DNA of 44,026 bases from Planctomycetota bacterium (GTDB taxonomy: Bacteria; Planctomycetota; Brocadiia; Brocadiales; Bathyanammoxibiaceae). The number at the start of each line of letters is the position of its first letter. Position 1 is the first letter of the stretch. The notes below the pieces were generated by a model that saw only the letters and a list, made by a program, of their open reading frames with translations, did not search any database and was not told the origin of the DNA. The stretch is taken from NCBI GenBank assembly GCA_023261505.1, contig JAHFOV010000011.1, positions 1-44,026 of the forward strand, in the 5' to 3' direction. Position numbers and translations under genes: made by a program. Below, piece by piece: positions 1-8,680 of the stretch.

Positions 1-1020
1 CCCGGGACTCTCATTCATATCGGGGAGAAGAAGACCGAGGAAGTAAAGATTAGAATAATTGATTATGACGAGACGCAATTTCTTGAAAAAGAGGTAAAAA
101 CCGTAGAGGAGTGTCTCCCCTTTAAAGATACACCAACTGTTACATGGATAGACATAATCGGCATTCATCGGCTTGATATTATAGAAAAGGTTGGCAGTTA
201 TTTTGGATTACACCCTCTTACAGCGGAAGACATCCTCAACACAGACCAGCGTCCTAAGATGGAGGATTTCGGTAATTACCTCTACGTGGTTCTAAAAATA
301 CTTTTTTACAATGATAAGAAAAATGAGATAGTTAGTGAGCAGATAAGCGTAATCGTAGGCCAGAATTTTGTTATCTCTTTCCAGGAAATAGAAACTAATA
401 TTTTTAACCCGCTAATAGAGCGAATCAGGACTGAGAAGGGTCATATAAGAAGATTGGGAGCCGATTACCTTGCCTACTCACTGCTAGACTCAATAATTGA
501 TAACTATTTTGTAATCCTAGAAAAACTTGGTGAAAACATAGAGTTGCTGGAAGTAGAGTTAGTAACCCATCCAACACATGAGACCTTGCACACCCTTCAC
601 AATCTAAAACGGGAGATGATATTCCTGCGTAAGTCGGTCTGGCCTTTAAGAGAGGTAATCAATGGCATGCAAAGGGGAGAATCATCACTAATTAAAGATA
701 GCACAAGAATATACCTTAGAGATGTTTATGACCACACAATTCAGGTGATTGACTCAATAGAGACATCCAGAGACATGCTCTCCGGAATGCTTGATATCTA
801 CCTTTCAAGTATCAGTAATAGACTGAATGCGGTAATGAAGGTATTAACCGTTATAGCCACTATATTTATGCCACTCACATTTCTAGTTGGCGTTTATGGT
901 ATGAATTTTAAATATATGCCAGAACTTGAGTGGAAATGGGGCTACTTTGCAGTCTTAGGCGTTATAGCAATAATTGCTATTTCAATGTTAATCTGTTTCA
1001 GGAAAAAGAAATGGCTATAG
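1..1020 (+). CDS. corA: CorA-family magnesium/cobalt transporter, 5' end outside window
   Basis: This is an inner-membrane divalent-cation channel (Mg2+/Co2+). The reading frame is open from base 1, and the residues before the first in-window ATG (259) are typical CorA cytoplasmic-domain sequence (PGTLIHIGEKKTE, then HPLTAEDILNTDQRPKMEDF). The gene therefore begins upstream of the window and 259 is not its start. The C-terminus carries two hydrophobic segments separated by the family signature YGMNF (bases about 895-910), the GMN selectivity loop. It ends with a basic tail, FRKKKWL. The visible part is 339 residues, close to a full CorA of about 350, so only a few N-terminal residues should be missing. 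The next gene follows after 18 bases with its own strong ribosome binding site, so co-transcription is possible but not required. Confidence 0.95.
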   Translation, partial: PGTLIHIGEKKTEEVKIRIIDYDETQFLEKEVKTVEECLPFKDTPTVTWIDIIGIHRLDIIEKVGSYFGLHPLTAEDILNTDQRPKMEDFGNYLYVVLKILFYNDKKNEIVSEQISVIVGQNFVISFQEIETNIFNPLIERIRTEKGHIRRLGADYLAYSLLDSIIDNYFVILEKLGENIELLEVELVTHPTHETLHTLHNLKREMIFLRKSVWPLREVINGMQRGESSLIKDSTRIYLRDVYDHTIQVIDSIETSRDMLSGMLDIYLSSISNRLNAVMKVLTVIATIFMPLTFLVGVYGMNFKYMPELEWKWGYFAVLGVIAIIAISMLICFRKKKWL

Positions 1021-1038
1021 TTAAAAGGGAGGCGCTAA

Positions 1039-1569
1039 ATGGCTCAGTTCAACGTAAATCCTAATCGGTTCGATCCATATAAGAATTTCAAGTTTCAAGT
1101 CAAGTGGGATGGTCGGTACGTTGCTGGTATTTCTAAGGTTAGCATGTTAAAGAGGACGACCGAGGTCGTTACGCACCGTGAGGGTGGAGACCGCAGTACG
1201 GTCCGTAAATCCCCTGGGGAGACGACCTTTGAGCCTATTGTCCTCGAGAGGGGCCGTACCCATGACACAGAATTTGAAAAATGGGCCAATAAAGTATGGA
1301 ACTTCGGTGCCGGCCATGGAAATGAAGTGTCGTTGAAAGATTTCCGGAAAGATATACTTTTAGAATTATACAATGAGGCTGGTCAAAAAGTAATGGCTTT
1401 TAAAATCTATCGGTGCTGGCCCTCCGAGTACGTTGCAGTGAGCGAGTTGGACGCTAACGGGGACGCCTGTGTTGCTATCGAGTCCATTACTCTTCAACAT
1501 GAGGGTTGGGAACGGGATTACGAAATTGTAGAGCCTACGGAACCTTCTTACACCGAGCCATCAGTCTAG
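1039..1569 (+). CDS. Contractile-tail inner tube protein (T4 gp19 / Pvc1-like), orphan
   Basis: A 176-residue protein of the conserved phage-tail/tube family to which T4 gp19 and the tube proteins of extracellular contractile injection systems belong. Recognisable features are the N-terminus with RFDPYKNFKFQVKWDGRYVA, the block VVTHREGGDRSTVRKSPG, ERGRTHDTEFEKWANKVW, and a C-terminal SITLQHEGWERD. Family members polymerise into the inner tube of a contractile nanomachine. A strong Shine-Dalgarno (GGGAGG) precedes the ATG. No sheath, baseplate, spike, ATPase or lysis genes lie near it, so the gene is alone between corA and recG. Assignment to the family is firm. Its role here is unknown: it could be a stray tube subunit serving a system encoded elsewhere, or a domesticated remnant. 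The tail after about residue 165 is Glu/Pro/Thr/Ser-rich. Confidence 0.85.
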   Translation: MAQFNVNPNRFDPYKNFKFQVKWDGRYVAGISKVSMLKRTTEVVTHREGGDRSTVRKSPGETTFEPIVLERGRTHDTEFEKWANKVWNFGAGHGNEVSLKDFRKDILLELYNEAGQKVMAFKIYRCWPSEYVAVSELDANGDACVAIESITLQHEGWERDYEIVEPTEPSYTEPSV

Positions 1570-1598
1570 CATCTAAACTAAGGAAATAAGCCCTTTGT

Positions 1599-3743
1599 TT
1601 GAAGGGGAAAATAGCGTTGTCCACGAAGCTCGCTAATCCACCCATTGAATCAGGAGAGAACCCTCTTAGGAAACCCCTTCAGTACCTAAAAGGCGTAGGA
1701 CCGAAACGGGCTGAACTGCTCGGACGCCTAGGGCTTTTCACCGTTCAGGACCTACTCTATTATCTGCCCAGGGATTATCAAGATAGGAGTAAGATACTAC
1801 CCATTAAGGACGTAATATATGGCTCTACTGTAACTGTAAAGGGCAAGGTATTAGATATCGGTCTAAGGCCTACTGGGGGAAGGAAAACCCTTCTTGAGGT
1901 CTTAGTGGCTGACAATACTGGGACTATCGTGGCCACATGGTTTAACCAGCCCTTTCTCAAGGAAAAATTCCATAAGGGGCAAGAGGTATTACTATATGGG
2001 AAGATAGGAAGCTACAAATACCTGCAGATGATTAATCCTGAATTTGAGTTCTCAGAGGGAGAAGAGTCGTCACTATTTGCTGGCCGCATTGTACCCATAT
2101 ATCCACTTACAGAAGGAATCGGACAAAGTTATTTAAGGCGTCTTATTAAACGCGCAGTAGAGGAGTATGTTCCGCACCTGGAAGAGATAATCCCCGAATC
2201 CCTCCAAAAGCTCAGGCACTTAATGCCTATCCATGAGGCTGTAAAGGAGGCCCATTTTCCTTCCTCTATGGAGGCTATGAGGAGATCCAGAAGACGGCTT
2301 GCCTATGAGGAACTCCTCCTTCTTCAGGTAGCTCTGGCCTTGAGGCGGAGCAAGATAAAACTAGAGAAGGGTTATGCCTTTAGCATAGGCCCCAATGTAG
2401 ATGCTCACATCCGAAAGCTGTTTCCATTTAAGCTAACAGGTGCACAGGAGAGGGTTATAAGAGAAATACGAAGCGACATGCAGAGTCCAAGGCCCATGAA
2501 CCGTCTGCTTCAGGGGGACGTAGGTTCTGGAAAGACAGTGGTGGCCCTTTATGCTATGCTTGCCGCAATGGCTAATGGTTTTCAAGCTGCCCTTATGGCC
2601 CCTACAGAGATACTGGCAGAGCAGCACTACCGTACCCTACAGCGCTATCTGTCCAACGCAAGGGTTAAGGTCTCTCTGCTTATTGGTGGTAGTCCTAATA
2701 GAAAGGAAAATCTGGAAGCCCTGGCTGAAGGAGAGGTTAAGATAGCAGTAGGCACGCATGCTCTTATATCCAAAGATGTCCGCTTTAAGAAGCTGGGCCT
2801 AGTTGTAGTTGACGAGCAGCATAAGTTTGGAGTATTGCAGAGGGCGGAGTTGAGATTGAAGGGACACAGGCTAGCCACGGCGAATTCCACCTCAGACGTA
2901 GAGGTACGGCCAGACGTCCTGGTCATGACAGCAACCCCCATACCCAGGAGCTTGTCGCTGAGCCTTTTTGGTGACCTGGACATATCTATCATTGATGAGA
3001 TGCCCCCGGACAGGGTACCTGTAAAGACCCTATGGATGTCCAGAAAAAAGCTACAGGAGGCCTATGAATTCCTCCGATGTCGCCTGAGAGAAGGTAGGCA
3101 GGTCTTTGTAGTATATCCATTGATAGAAGAATCGGAAAAGCTAGACCTACGCTCTGCCAAAGAAGGTACAAAGTGGTTCCAGAAATACTTCCCTGAGTTT
3201 AAGGTAGAACTCCTCCATGGGCGGATGAATTCTACGGAGAAGGAACGTATTATGCTTGACTTCAGGGAGAAAAAAATTGATATTCTTGTCTCTACAATCG
3301 TTATAGAGGTAGGGATTGACGTGCCTAATGCTACTTGTATGGTTATAGAACATGCCGAAAGGTTTGGCCTGGCCCAGCTACACCAGTTAAGGGGTCGGAT
3401 AGGTAGGGGAGCGGAGCAATCTTATTGCCTCCTCTTTGCCAAACCTGGCAGCCCAGAGGCTAGAAAGAGGCTTGAGATATTCACCGGTACCAACGATGGT
3501 TTCACTATTGCAGAAGAAGACCTAAAGCTTAGGGGGCCGGGGGAGCTCTTTGGTACCAGACAGCACGGCCTACCAGACCTCAAAGTGGCGGACCTGATAA
3601 GGGACCTTCCCCTTCTTACGCAGGCCAGGGAAGATGCGTTCAGACTGGTGGAAGCAGATGCAACCCTTAAGGGGCTTTCCTTATTAAGAAATAGGGTGAA
3701 GGAGAGGTTTGCAAGCCGCCTGGGGCTGGCTAGTATAGGATAG
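1599..3743 (+). CDS. recG: ATP-dependent DNA helicase RecG
   Basis: Replication-fork and Holliday-junction remodelling helicase. The N-terminal wedge begins with a helix-hairpin-helix-like PLQYLKGVGPKRAELLGRLG, followed by an OB-type domain (about residues 75-165). Superfamily 2 motifs follow in order: Walker A GDVGSGKT near residue 305, DEQH near 404 (VVVDEQHKFGV), VMTATPIPRSL, then the second RecA domain with HGRMNSTEKE, STIVIEVGIDVPNA and the QLRGRIGRG arginine-finger region. The C-terminal RecG wedge-contact segment GPGELFGTRQHGLPDLKVADL is present. Length is 714 residues from TTG 1599. A second in-frame TTG at 1617 has a better-placed Shine-Dalgarno (GAAGGGG) and may be the true start, which would give 708 residues. 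The gene is complete with no frameshift. Confidence 0.97.
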   Translation: MKGKIALSTKLANPPIESGENPLRKPLQYLKGVGPKRAELLGRLGLFTVQDLLYYLPRDYQDRSKILPIKDVIYGSTVTVKGKVLDIGLRPTGGRKTLLEVLVADNTGTIVATWFNQPFLKEKFHKGQEVLLYGKIGSYKYLQMINPEFEFSEGEESSLFAGRIVPIYPLTEGIGQSYLRRLIKRAVEEYVPHLEEIIPESLQKLRHLMPIHEAVKEAHFPSSMEAMRRSRRRLAYEELLLLQVALALRRSKIKLEKGYAFSIGPNVDAHIRKLFPFKLTGAQERVIREIRSDMQSPRPMNRLLQGDVGSGKTVVALYAMLAAMANGFQAALMAPTEILAEQHYRTLQRYLSNARVKVSLLIGGSPNRKENLEALAEGEVKIAVGTHALISKDVRFKKLGLVVVDEQHKFGVLQRAELRLKGHRLATANSTSDVEVRPDVLVMTATPIPRSLSLSLFGDLDISIIDEMPPDRVPVKTLWMSRKKLQEAYEFLRCRLREGRQVFVVYPLIEESEKLDLRSAKEGTKWFQKYFPEFKVELLHGRMNSTEKERIMLDFREKKIDILVSTIVIEVGIDVPNATCMVIEHAERFGLAQLHQLRGRIGRGAEQSYCLLFAKPGSPEARKRLEIFTGTNDGFTIAEEDLKLRGPGELFGTRQHGLPDLKVADLIRDLPLLTQAREDAFRLVEADATLKGLSLLRNRVKERFASRLGLASIG

Positions 3744-3845
3744 GACATCATAAGTAATAGTTTTGAGGGGTTCCAATGAATGATTATTACAGAGTTTTTG
3801 TTGAAGATTACTAAGGTATTTGGTATGTTTAGCAGAGGGATCCGT

Positions 3846-4031
3846 ATGCTAAAGTTAGTGAGATTAGTCTTAATTCTACTACTAGTATTTTCCACAGTAC
3901 TTTCAACGTCTGGCTGTGCACCTGGACCCGTTGAGAGGCCAGGGGATTTGAGGGAGCAATCTATGGACTGGCCTTCCCCACGCCATATGGGGCAAGTACC
4001 AGAACCAAGACCACCAGAGGAGCAGCGTTAG
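3846..4031 (+). CDS. Small predicted lipoprotein
   Basis: A 61-residue protein with a hydrophobic N-terminal signal (LVRLVLILLLVFSTV) ending at SGC, a plausible relaxed lipobox with Cys at residue 20 or so. After it comes a short Pro/Arg/Glu-rich mature part of about 40 residues. The frame is open from ATG 3780, but I chose ATG 3846 because AGAGGGA sits at proper spacing before it and because it gives a compact signal peptide. The mature region has no recognisable domain. It lies about 100 bases after recG and just before a repeat-filled gap. Prediction rests on the signal and the ribosome binding site, so it is a modest call. Confidence 0.5.
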   Translation: MLKLVRLVLILLLVFSTVLSTSGCAPGPVERPGDLREQSMDWPSPRHMGQVPEPRPPEEQR

Positions 4032-4125
4032 GGATAAGGGAATAGGAGTCAGGGATTAGGCTAAAGGACTTTCAAACAAATAATCCCTAACCCCTAATCA
4101 CTAATCTCTAATCCCTATTCCAAAA
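4032..4125. repeat. Degenerate GGGATTAGG / CCTAATCCC inverted repeat
   Basis: Left arm GGGATAAGGGAATAGG...CAGGGATTAGG and right arm AATCCCTAACCCC...TCTAATCCCTATTCC form a long imperfect inverted repeat that fills the whole gap. The right arm is itself four imperfect direct copies of a CCCTAATC-type unit. It ends 6 bases before the next ATG and leaves no normal ribosome binding site for that gene. A related block lies at 39661-39717. Confidence 0.7.
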
Positions 4126-6453
4126 ATGCCCTTTTCCAGAAGCCGGTATTTTCTCCTAACAGCTATAGTGCTCATCGGGGCCCAGGGTACTATTGCTCAG
4201 GTTATCCTTATTAGAGAGCTTCTTGTAGTCTTCTATGGGAATGAGTTGTGCCTTGGAGTGATTCTGGGGACGTGGCTCTTTGGAGTAGCCCTTGGGGCGG
4301 GGCTCGGGGCAAAAGTAATAAGCAAATACCGAGATAAACAAACCATATTCTTGTTTCTTATCCTTACCCTATGTCTAACTTTCCCTGCGCAAGTAGTAAT
4401 AATAAGGCTGCTGCGTTTTATAATTCACGTACCCTATGGACAGCATATATCTATACTGTCCCTTCTTGGGTCTTCGCCCCTTATAATCATGCCCTTCAGT
4501 TTTATAATAGGCTTTATATTTCCTTTCTCGGCCCATGTTTTTAAGGGTTTTACCAAAGGAGCGGCTACAGATATAGGTTTTATGTATATACTGGAGTCGG
4601 TGGGCAGCCTTATTGGGGGTACAGTTTTTACTTTTGTGTTGGCCCCAAGAGTATCCTCCTTTTATGCAATGAGTATTTTGAACTCTGTAGTCCTTACTAA
4701 TCTTTTGCTCCTGTCTATGTTTTCAGAGAAAGCTTTGAGGAAAAAGGTGCTCCTTGGGCTTTCGGGCGTCTTTCTCTCCATTGTATTGTGGCTCATTGCC
4801 TCCAGGGATATCTGTTCTGTGGAAGATTTCTTTGTTCTCAAGAGGTGGGAGTCTTTTAACCCTGGGATTGAACTGGTGGCCTCTGTCGATACCAAGTATC
4901 AAAACATCGTACTGGGCAAAGAAGCAGGACAATATAGCGTCTATTGTAGCGGACAGTATGTCTTTTCCTTTCCCAACCCTTATGAATATGGGCCAATAGC
5001 CAATCTAGTCCTGCTGGAACACCCTGCCCCTAAAAAGGTTCTTCTAATCGGTGGAGGAATGGGAGGATTACTGAGTGAGATGCTAAGGTATCCCTTGGAA
5101 GAAGTTCATTATGTGGAGTTAGACCCCAAACTTCTTGGTATCGCAAAGGCATATCTTCCTGAAAAAGAGAGGAAGGCCCTGGAGGATCCAAGGGTGAAGG
5201 TCTTTTATCTGGACGGGCGATACTTTGTGAAAAAGGCTAGGGAAAAGTATAGGTACGATATAATCTTTATTAACATGCCTGACCCTTCTACGGCCTCCCT
5301 AAACAGATTTTATACCCTTGAGTTTTACAAGGAAGCAAAGGCCCTGCTCGAACCTGACGGCGTGCTTGTCACCTCCGTGAGCTCTGCGGTGGCATACATA
5401 GGGGAAATGGTTGGTAATTACATTGGCTCTATATACCGTACTTTAAGGGAGGTATTTCCTTACGTAGTGGTTACTCCAGGACAGACTAATTATTATTTTG
5501 CGAGCTCCTCACCCGATATTGTCACAACAGATATTTCTACCTTGGTTGCCCGCTACAAGGAGAGAACTGTCCAGTCAAACTACTTCTCTGAGCATCATCT
5601 TTTTACTTACCTACAGCCTGGGCAAGTCCGTTTCATGGAAAGGCAACTCCAAAGCAGGAAGGATATTCCAATTAACACAGACTCAAAACCAGTCGCCTAT
5701 TTCTTTAATCTCCTTTTATGGGAGCAATTTGCCGGAGGGCGATTACTGCCTGTACTTCAGTCTATGTCCAGGGTAAAGCTCTGGTACTTTTTTATAGCAA
5801 TCGCGGCCTTCCTTTTCATAAGACTCCTTATAGTAAGGCTCTTTTCCTTCACACTGAACCGACAAAAACGTTTCAACTGCCTTCTTGCTATTGCAACTAC
5901 AGGTTTTGCAGGGATTGTGCTTGAGATTGTACTCATCTTCTCTTTTCAGAATATCTATGGTTATATTTATGAAAGGATTGGGCTAATAGTGGCCTTATTC
6001 ATGATGGGCCTTGCCGTTGGAGGATACATCAGTAACGCTTTGATTTTGAAGCAGCAAAGGGACTGGTCCCGTGTGCTCATGTATATAGTAATTGGTATGG
6101 TTTCCTATGCCCTCCTACTGGTGCCCATAATTAAATGGTTTCCTTCTGGCTTGCCCGGCTCAGAGGCATTGTTTATGCTGCTAGTAGTAATACCCGGTTT
6201 GCTGACAGGGATGGAGTTTCCTGTTGCGAGTAAACTTTACATAGAGGAGGCGTTGGAAATGGGTTTTACTGCAGGGGTTCTGGACAGCGCCGATCATGCA
6301 GGGGCGTTTATAGGGGCTATTCTTGCAGGGATTGTACTTCTACCAGTCCTGGGTGTAGAAGGTACATGCTGGGTAGTGGGGGCAGTAAATGGATTAAGTT
6401 TTATATTACTCTTGATTCAGACCGCGTTATCGTCAGCAATAGTTAGACGTTAA
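4126..6453 (+). CDS. Polytopic membrane protein with central spermidine-synthase-like domain
   Basis: A 775-residue three-part protein: about six or seven hydrophobic helices (residues 10-225), a soluble Rossmann methyltransferase/aminopropyltransferase-like domain (about 245-520), then a second membrane block (about 555-770). The middle domain has the SAM-type loop VLLIGGGMGG (about 305-314), the acidic strand end YVELDP (about 328) and LDGRYF. Where true spermidine synthases have an Asp-x-x-Asp catalytic pair, this protein has NMPDP (about 383-387), so the first Asp is replaced by Asn. Bona fide polyamine synthesis is therefore doubtful. Fused membrane versions are common in environmental genomes, with no established function that I know of. 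The start has no visible Shine-Dalgarno because of the upstream repeat. It converges on and overlaps the next gene by 11 bases. Confidence 0.8.
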   Translation: MPFSRSRYFLLTAIVLIGAQGTIAQVILIRELLVVFYGNELCLGVILGTWLFGVALGAGLGAKVISKYRDKQTIFLFLILTLCLTFPAQVVIIRLLRFIIHVPYGQHISILSLLGSSPLIIMPFSFIIGFIFPFSAHVFKGFTKGAATDIGFMYILESVGSLIGGTVFTFVLAPRVSSFYAMSILNSVVLTNLLLLSMFSEKALRKKVLLGLSGVFLSIVLWLIASRDICSVEDFFVLKRWESFNPGIELVASVDTKYQNIVLGKEAGQYSVYCSGQYVFSFPNPYEYGPIANLVLLEHPAPKKVLLIGGGMGGLLSEMLRYPLEEVHYVELDPKLLGIAKAYLPEKERKALEDPRVKVFYLDGRYFVKKAREKYRYDIIFINMPDPSTASLNRFYTLEFYKEAKALLEPDGVLVTSVSSAVAYIGEMVGNYIGSIYRTLREVFPYVVVTPGQTNYYFASSSPDIVTTDISTLVARYKERTVQSNYFSEHHLFTYLQPGQVRFMERQLQSRKDIPINTDSKPVAYFFNLLLWEQFAGGRLLPVLQSMSRVKLWYFFIAIAAFLFIRLLIVRLFSFTLNRQKRFNCLLAIATTGFAGIVLEIVLIFSFQNIYGYIYERIGLIVALFMMGLAVGGYISNALILKQQRDWSRVLMYIVIGMVSYALLLVPIIKWFPSGLPGSEALFMLLVVIPGLLTGMEFPVASKLYIEEALEMGFTAGVLDSADHAGAFIGAILAGIVLLPVLGVEGTCWVVGAVNGLSFILLLIQTALSSAIVRR

Positions 6454-7624
6454 TATTCCATACCCCAGGTATAGGATGCTTGCAATTGCCACAGTGCCCC
6501 TCTTGAAGATTGTTTTTTGCTACCACAAAACCTACCCTTTTTATAATAAGTTCCTTGCACTTTGGACAGTAAGTACTTTCTCCCTCATGGCCAGGGACGT
6601 TACCCACATAGGCAAAATATAGCCCTGTATCCATGGCAATATTCCTGGCCCTCTCTAAGACAGGCACGGGAGTAGGCGGAAGGTTCTTTATCTTGTAAGT
6701 AGGATGGAAACGAGTGAAGTGTATAGGCACCTCTGGGCCAAGCTCCTGAAGCACCCAATTGCACATATCTTTTATCTCCCCTTCGCTGTCGTTAAGGGTT
6801 GGGACAATTAATACCACAATCTCAAACCACTTCCCCAGCTTTTTAAGGTTCTTTAATGTCTCAAGTACAGGTTTCAACTCCCCGCTACAGGTTTCTTTAT
6901 AAAACTTCTCTGTAAAGGCCTTTAGGTCAATCTTCACAGCATCTAAATGCTTACACAGTTCTACCAGAGGCTCTTCCTTTATATACCCATTAGAGACCAT
7001 AACGCTAGAAATACCTTCCCCTCTGGCCGCCCTTGATACATCATACATGTATTCATAAAAGACCACTGGTTCTGAGTATGTATAGGCGATGGTGGGGGAG
7101 AAATTCTGTTTGGCCTTTCTGACGAGCTCTTCTGGAGAGAGGCTTGTACAATCTATCTGCTCTGGCCTGAACTGAGATATCTGCCAGTTTTGGCAGAACT
7201 TACATTCTATATTACAACCCGGGGTGGCCAAGGAAAGGGCCAGAGTTCCAGGAAGATAATGGAAGAACGGCTTTTTCTCTATAGGGTCAATGTGCAGGGC
7301 ACACACCCTGGAGTGTACAAGGGTGTAATAGGTGCCCCCTCGGTTTTCTCTTACCCCACAATAGCCTCGCTCCAGGTCGGCAATCTTACATCCTCTTGGG
7401 CAGAGCTGACACTCCACTCGGAGTGCCTCCAACTTCTTGTAATGCATCGCCTCCTTCAGGGGAAACTCCCCCTGGAATTGCTCTGTGACCAGACCCTCCT
7501 CTGCCGACTCCATGGTGGCCATTGCCACCGGGCAACCCAGGCATAATGCACCTAGAGCCGCAGCCCCGGCCTTTAAAAATTCCCTCCTAGCTTTCAGCCC
7601 TCCTCTAGACCTTTTAATAGACAT
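6443..7624 (-). CDS. amrS: AmrS-like radical SAM protein with twin-arginine-type leader
   Basis: A 393-residue member of the AmmeMemoRadiSam/PflA-like radical SAM group. The N-terminus KARREFLKAGAAALGALCLG looks like a twin-arginine leader (RRxFLK followed by a hydrophobic stretch). A cysteine block CQLCPRGC...GYCG (residues 72-89) precedes the radical SAM cluster motif CNIECKFC (137-144). The barrel follows (SNGYI, VKIDLKAF, FTRFHP), and the C-terminus has two CxxC pairs (CPKC, CGNC) suggesting a zinc ribbon or a second metal site. Homologues often sit with Memo and AMMECR1 partners; neither is adjacent here. Export of a radical SAM enzyme would be unusual, so the leader may instead tether it. 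The substrate is unknown. It overlaps the 3' end of the preceding convergent gene. Confidence 0.82.
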   Translation of the reverse strand: MSIKRSRGGLKARREFLKAGAAALGALCLGCPVAMATMESAEEGLVTEQFQGEFPLKEAMHYKKLEALRVECQLCPRGCKIADLERGYCGVRENRGGTYYTLVHSRVCALHIDPIEKKPFFHYLPGTLALSLATPGCNIECKFCQNWQISQFRPEQIDCTSLSPEELVRKAKQNFSPTIAYTYSEPVVFYEYMYDVSRAARGEGISSVMVSNGYIKEEPLVELCKHLDAVKIDLKAFTEKFYKETCSGELKPVLETLKNLKKLGKWFEIVVLIVPTLNDSEGEIKDMCNWVLQELGPEVPIHFTRFHPTYKIKNLPPTPVPVLERARNIAMDTGLYFAYVGNVPGHEGESTYCPKCKELIIKRVGFVVAKNNLQEGHCGNCKHPIPGVWNINV

Positions 7625-7839
7625 AAAGGTAAACTACAACTTAATGCCTACCATGTCAAGAACGACAACTGTTCTTCATAAATGCGTTGGGATATCGCTT
7701 TGTTCTTTCGTTTAAAAACAACTACGAATCACTGTTCTCCAATTAAGAGAAGTATAGAGAAAGAGTTTGCCACACGCCTCAATTCTGCCAAGTGCCCAAC
7801 TAAACGCCAGGAGAACCAGCTAAAAGAGTAGATTCAGAT

Positions 7840-8418
7840 TTATTCTGTACTGTTTGGCTGAGTCATAGGCCTAAAGGGCAAATCATGAAGTGATTTGGTA
7901 GGTGTATCTTTGCCAGATGTAGGCGCTTCCTCGCTGCGCTGTAAAAGCTTTCTTATATCCTCTTTCAGCTCCTTTCTACGTTCTGGCGGTGAGTTTGTCC
8001 ACTTCATGGATATCTCCCTAAATATTTCGCGGAGTTCCTTCCTCGTTTCGGGGTCAAGAGACTTCCATTTCTTATAATTTTCCAGTAACTTCTTTCTCTC
8101 TTCCGGAGACAATTCCTGGAAGCGTTTAAATCTTTCTTTCAAAATTTGGCGCTCTTCTGGAGAAAGGTCATCAAATTTGTCAAGGTTTTGCATCACTCTT
8201 TCTCTTTCTTCAGACGGAAGCTTCTTCCACTCTCGAAAACGCTCCTTTATTCTCTCCCTCTCCTCAGGGCTCATTTCTCGCCATTTTTTAAACTTCTCTT
8301 TAAAGCCCTGGTCTTCCTCCGCGGCCAGCCCTATACCGGCTTGGTACAGGGTCAGGGGAATCAATAGAAGAAAACAGGTTAAGGTAACTAAAATTATTCT
8401 TGTCACTACGGTTCTCAT
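7840..8418 (-). CDS. Exported DUF3106-like repeat protein
   Basis: A 192-residue secreted or periplasmic protein. After a Sec-type signal peptide (hydrophobic to about residue 32, AAEED junction) it is built from four or five tandem helical units of about 20 residues with the consensus LSPEERERIKERFRxW. They appear successively as SPEERERIKERFREW, PSEERERVMQNL, SPEERQILKERFKRF, SPEERKKLLENYKKW and DPETRKELREIFRE. This is the DUF3106 pattern, highly charged and alpha-helical; the biochemical role is unknown. I start it at ATG 8418 because AAAGGAG is at ideal spacing there; the frame is open to an ATG at 8445. It lies on the same strand as, and about 250 bases downstream of, the sigma/anti-sigma pair, so it may be a target or partner of that envelope-stress-type system (inference). 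Confidence 0.75.
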   Translation of the reverse strand: MRTVVTRIILVTLTCFLLLIPLTLYQAGIGLAAEEDQGFKEKFKKWREMSPEERERIKERFREWKKLPSEERERVMQNLDKFDDLSPEERQILKERFKRFQELSPEERKKLLENYKKWKSLDPETRKELREIFREISMKWTNSPPERRKELKEDIRKLLQRSEEAPTSGKDTPTKSLHDLPFRPMTQPNSTE

Positions 8419-8665
8419 CCTTTCTCCTTTCTTGGGTCGGTTCATTTTCTTTTACTATTCTTCCCTTCTTTTACGTGAGTTCAGGACACGTCTACAGGGT
8501 TTCCGTGCCCTGAAGTAGCTCGTATTACTCCAGTATCTCAAGATTTTTAGTAATCTCTTTCTCCTCCTTCTGTGTCCGGTCCCTACGCCCTTTAGTATCG
8601 CCAGCGGCCAGGGGAAAAGAAGTGGCGAATATTACTCTTAGTGCCGACACTAAGAATCCAACTCA

Positions 8666-8680
8666 TGCCTCAGGTGGATT
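8666..8680. repeat. Degenerate copy of the TCCGCCTGAGGCGGA palindrome at anti-sigma stop
   Basis: ATGCCTCAGGTGGAT resembles the 15-base palindrome found at 13594, 13646, 14819 and 23848. It contributes the stop codon (TGA) and the last codons of the anti-sigma gene. Confidence 0.5.

Noticed and set aside
259-1020. A corA gene starting at ATG 259
   Set aside because: The frame is open to base 1 and the upstream codons give conserved CorA sequence, so the ATG is internal.
4126-6453. Annotating as a true spermidine synthase (speE)
   Set aside because: The catalytic Asp pair is not intact (NMPDP) and the protein is a large membrane fusion.
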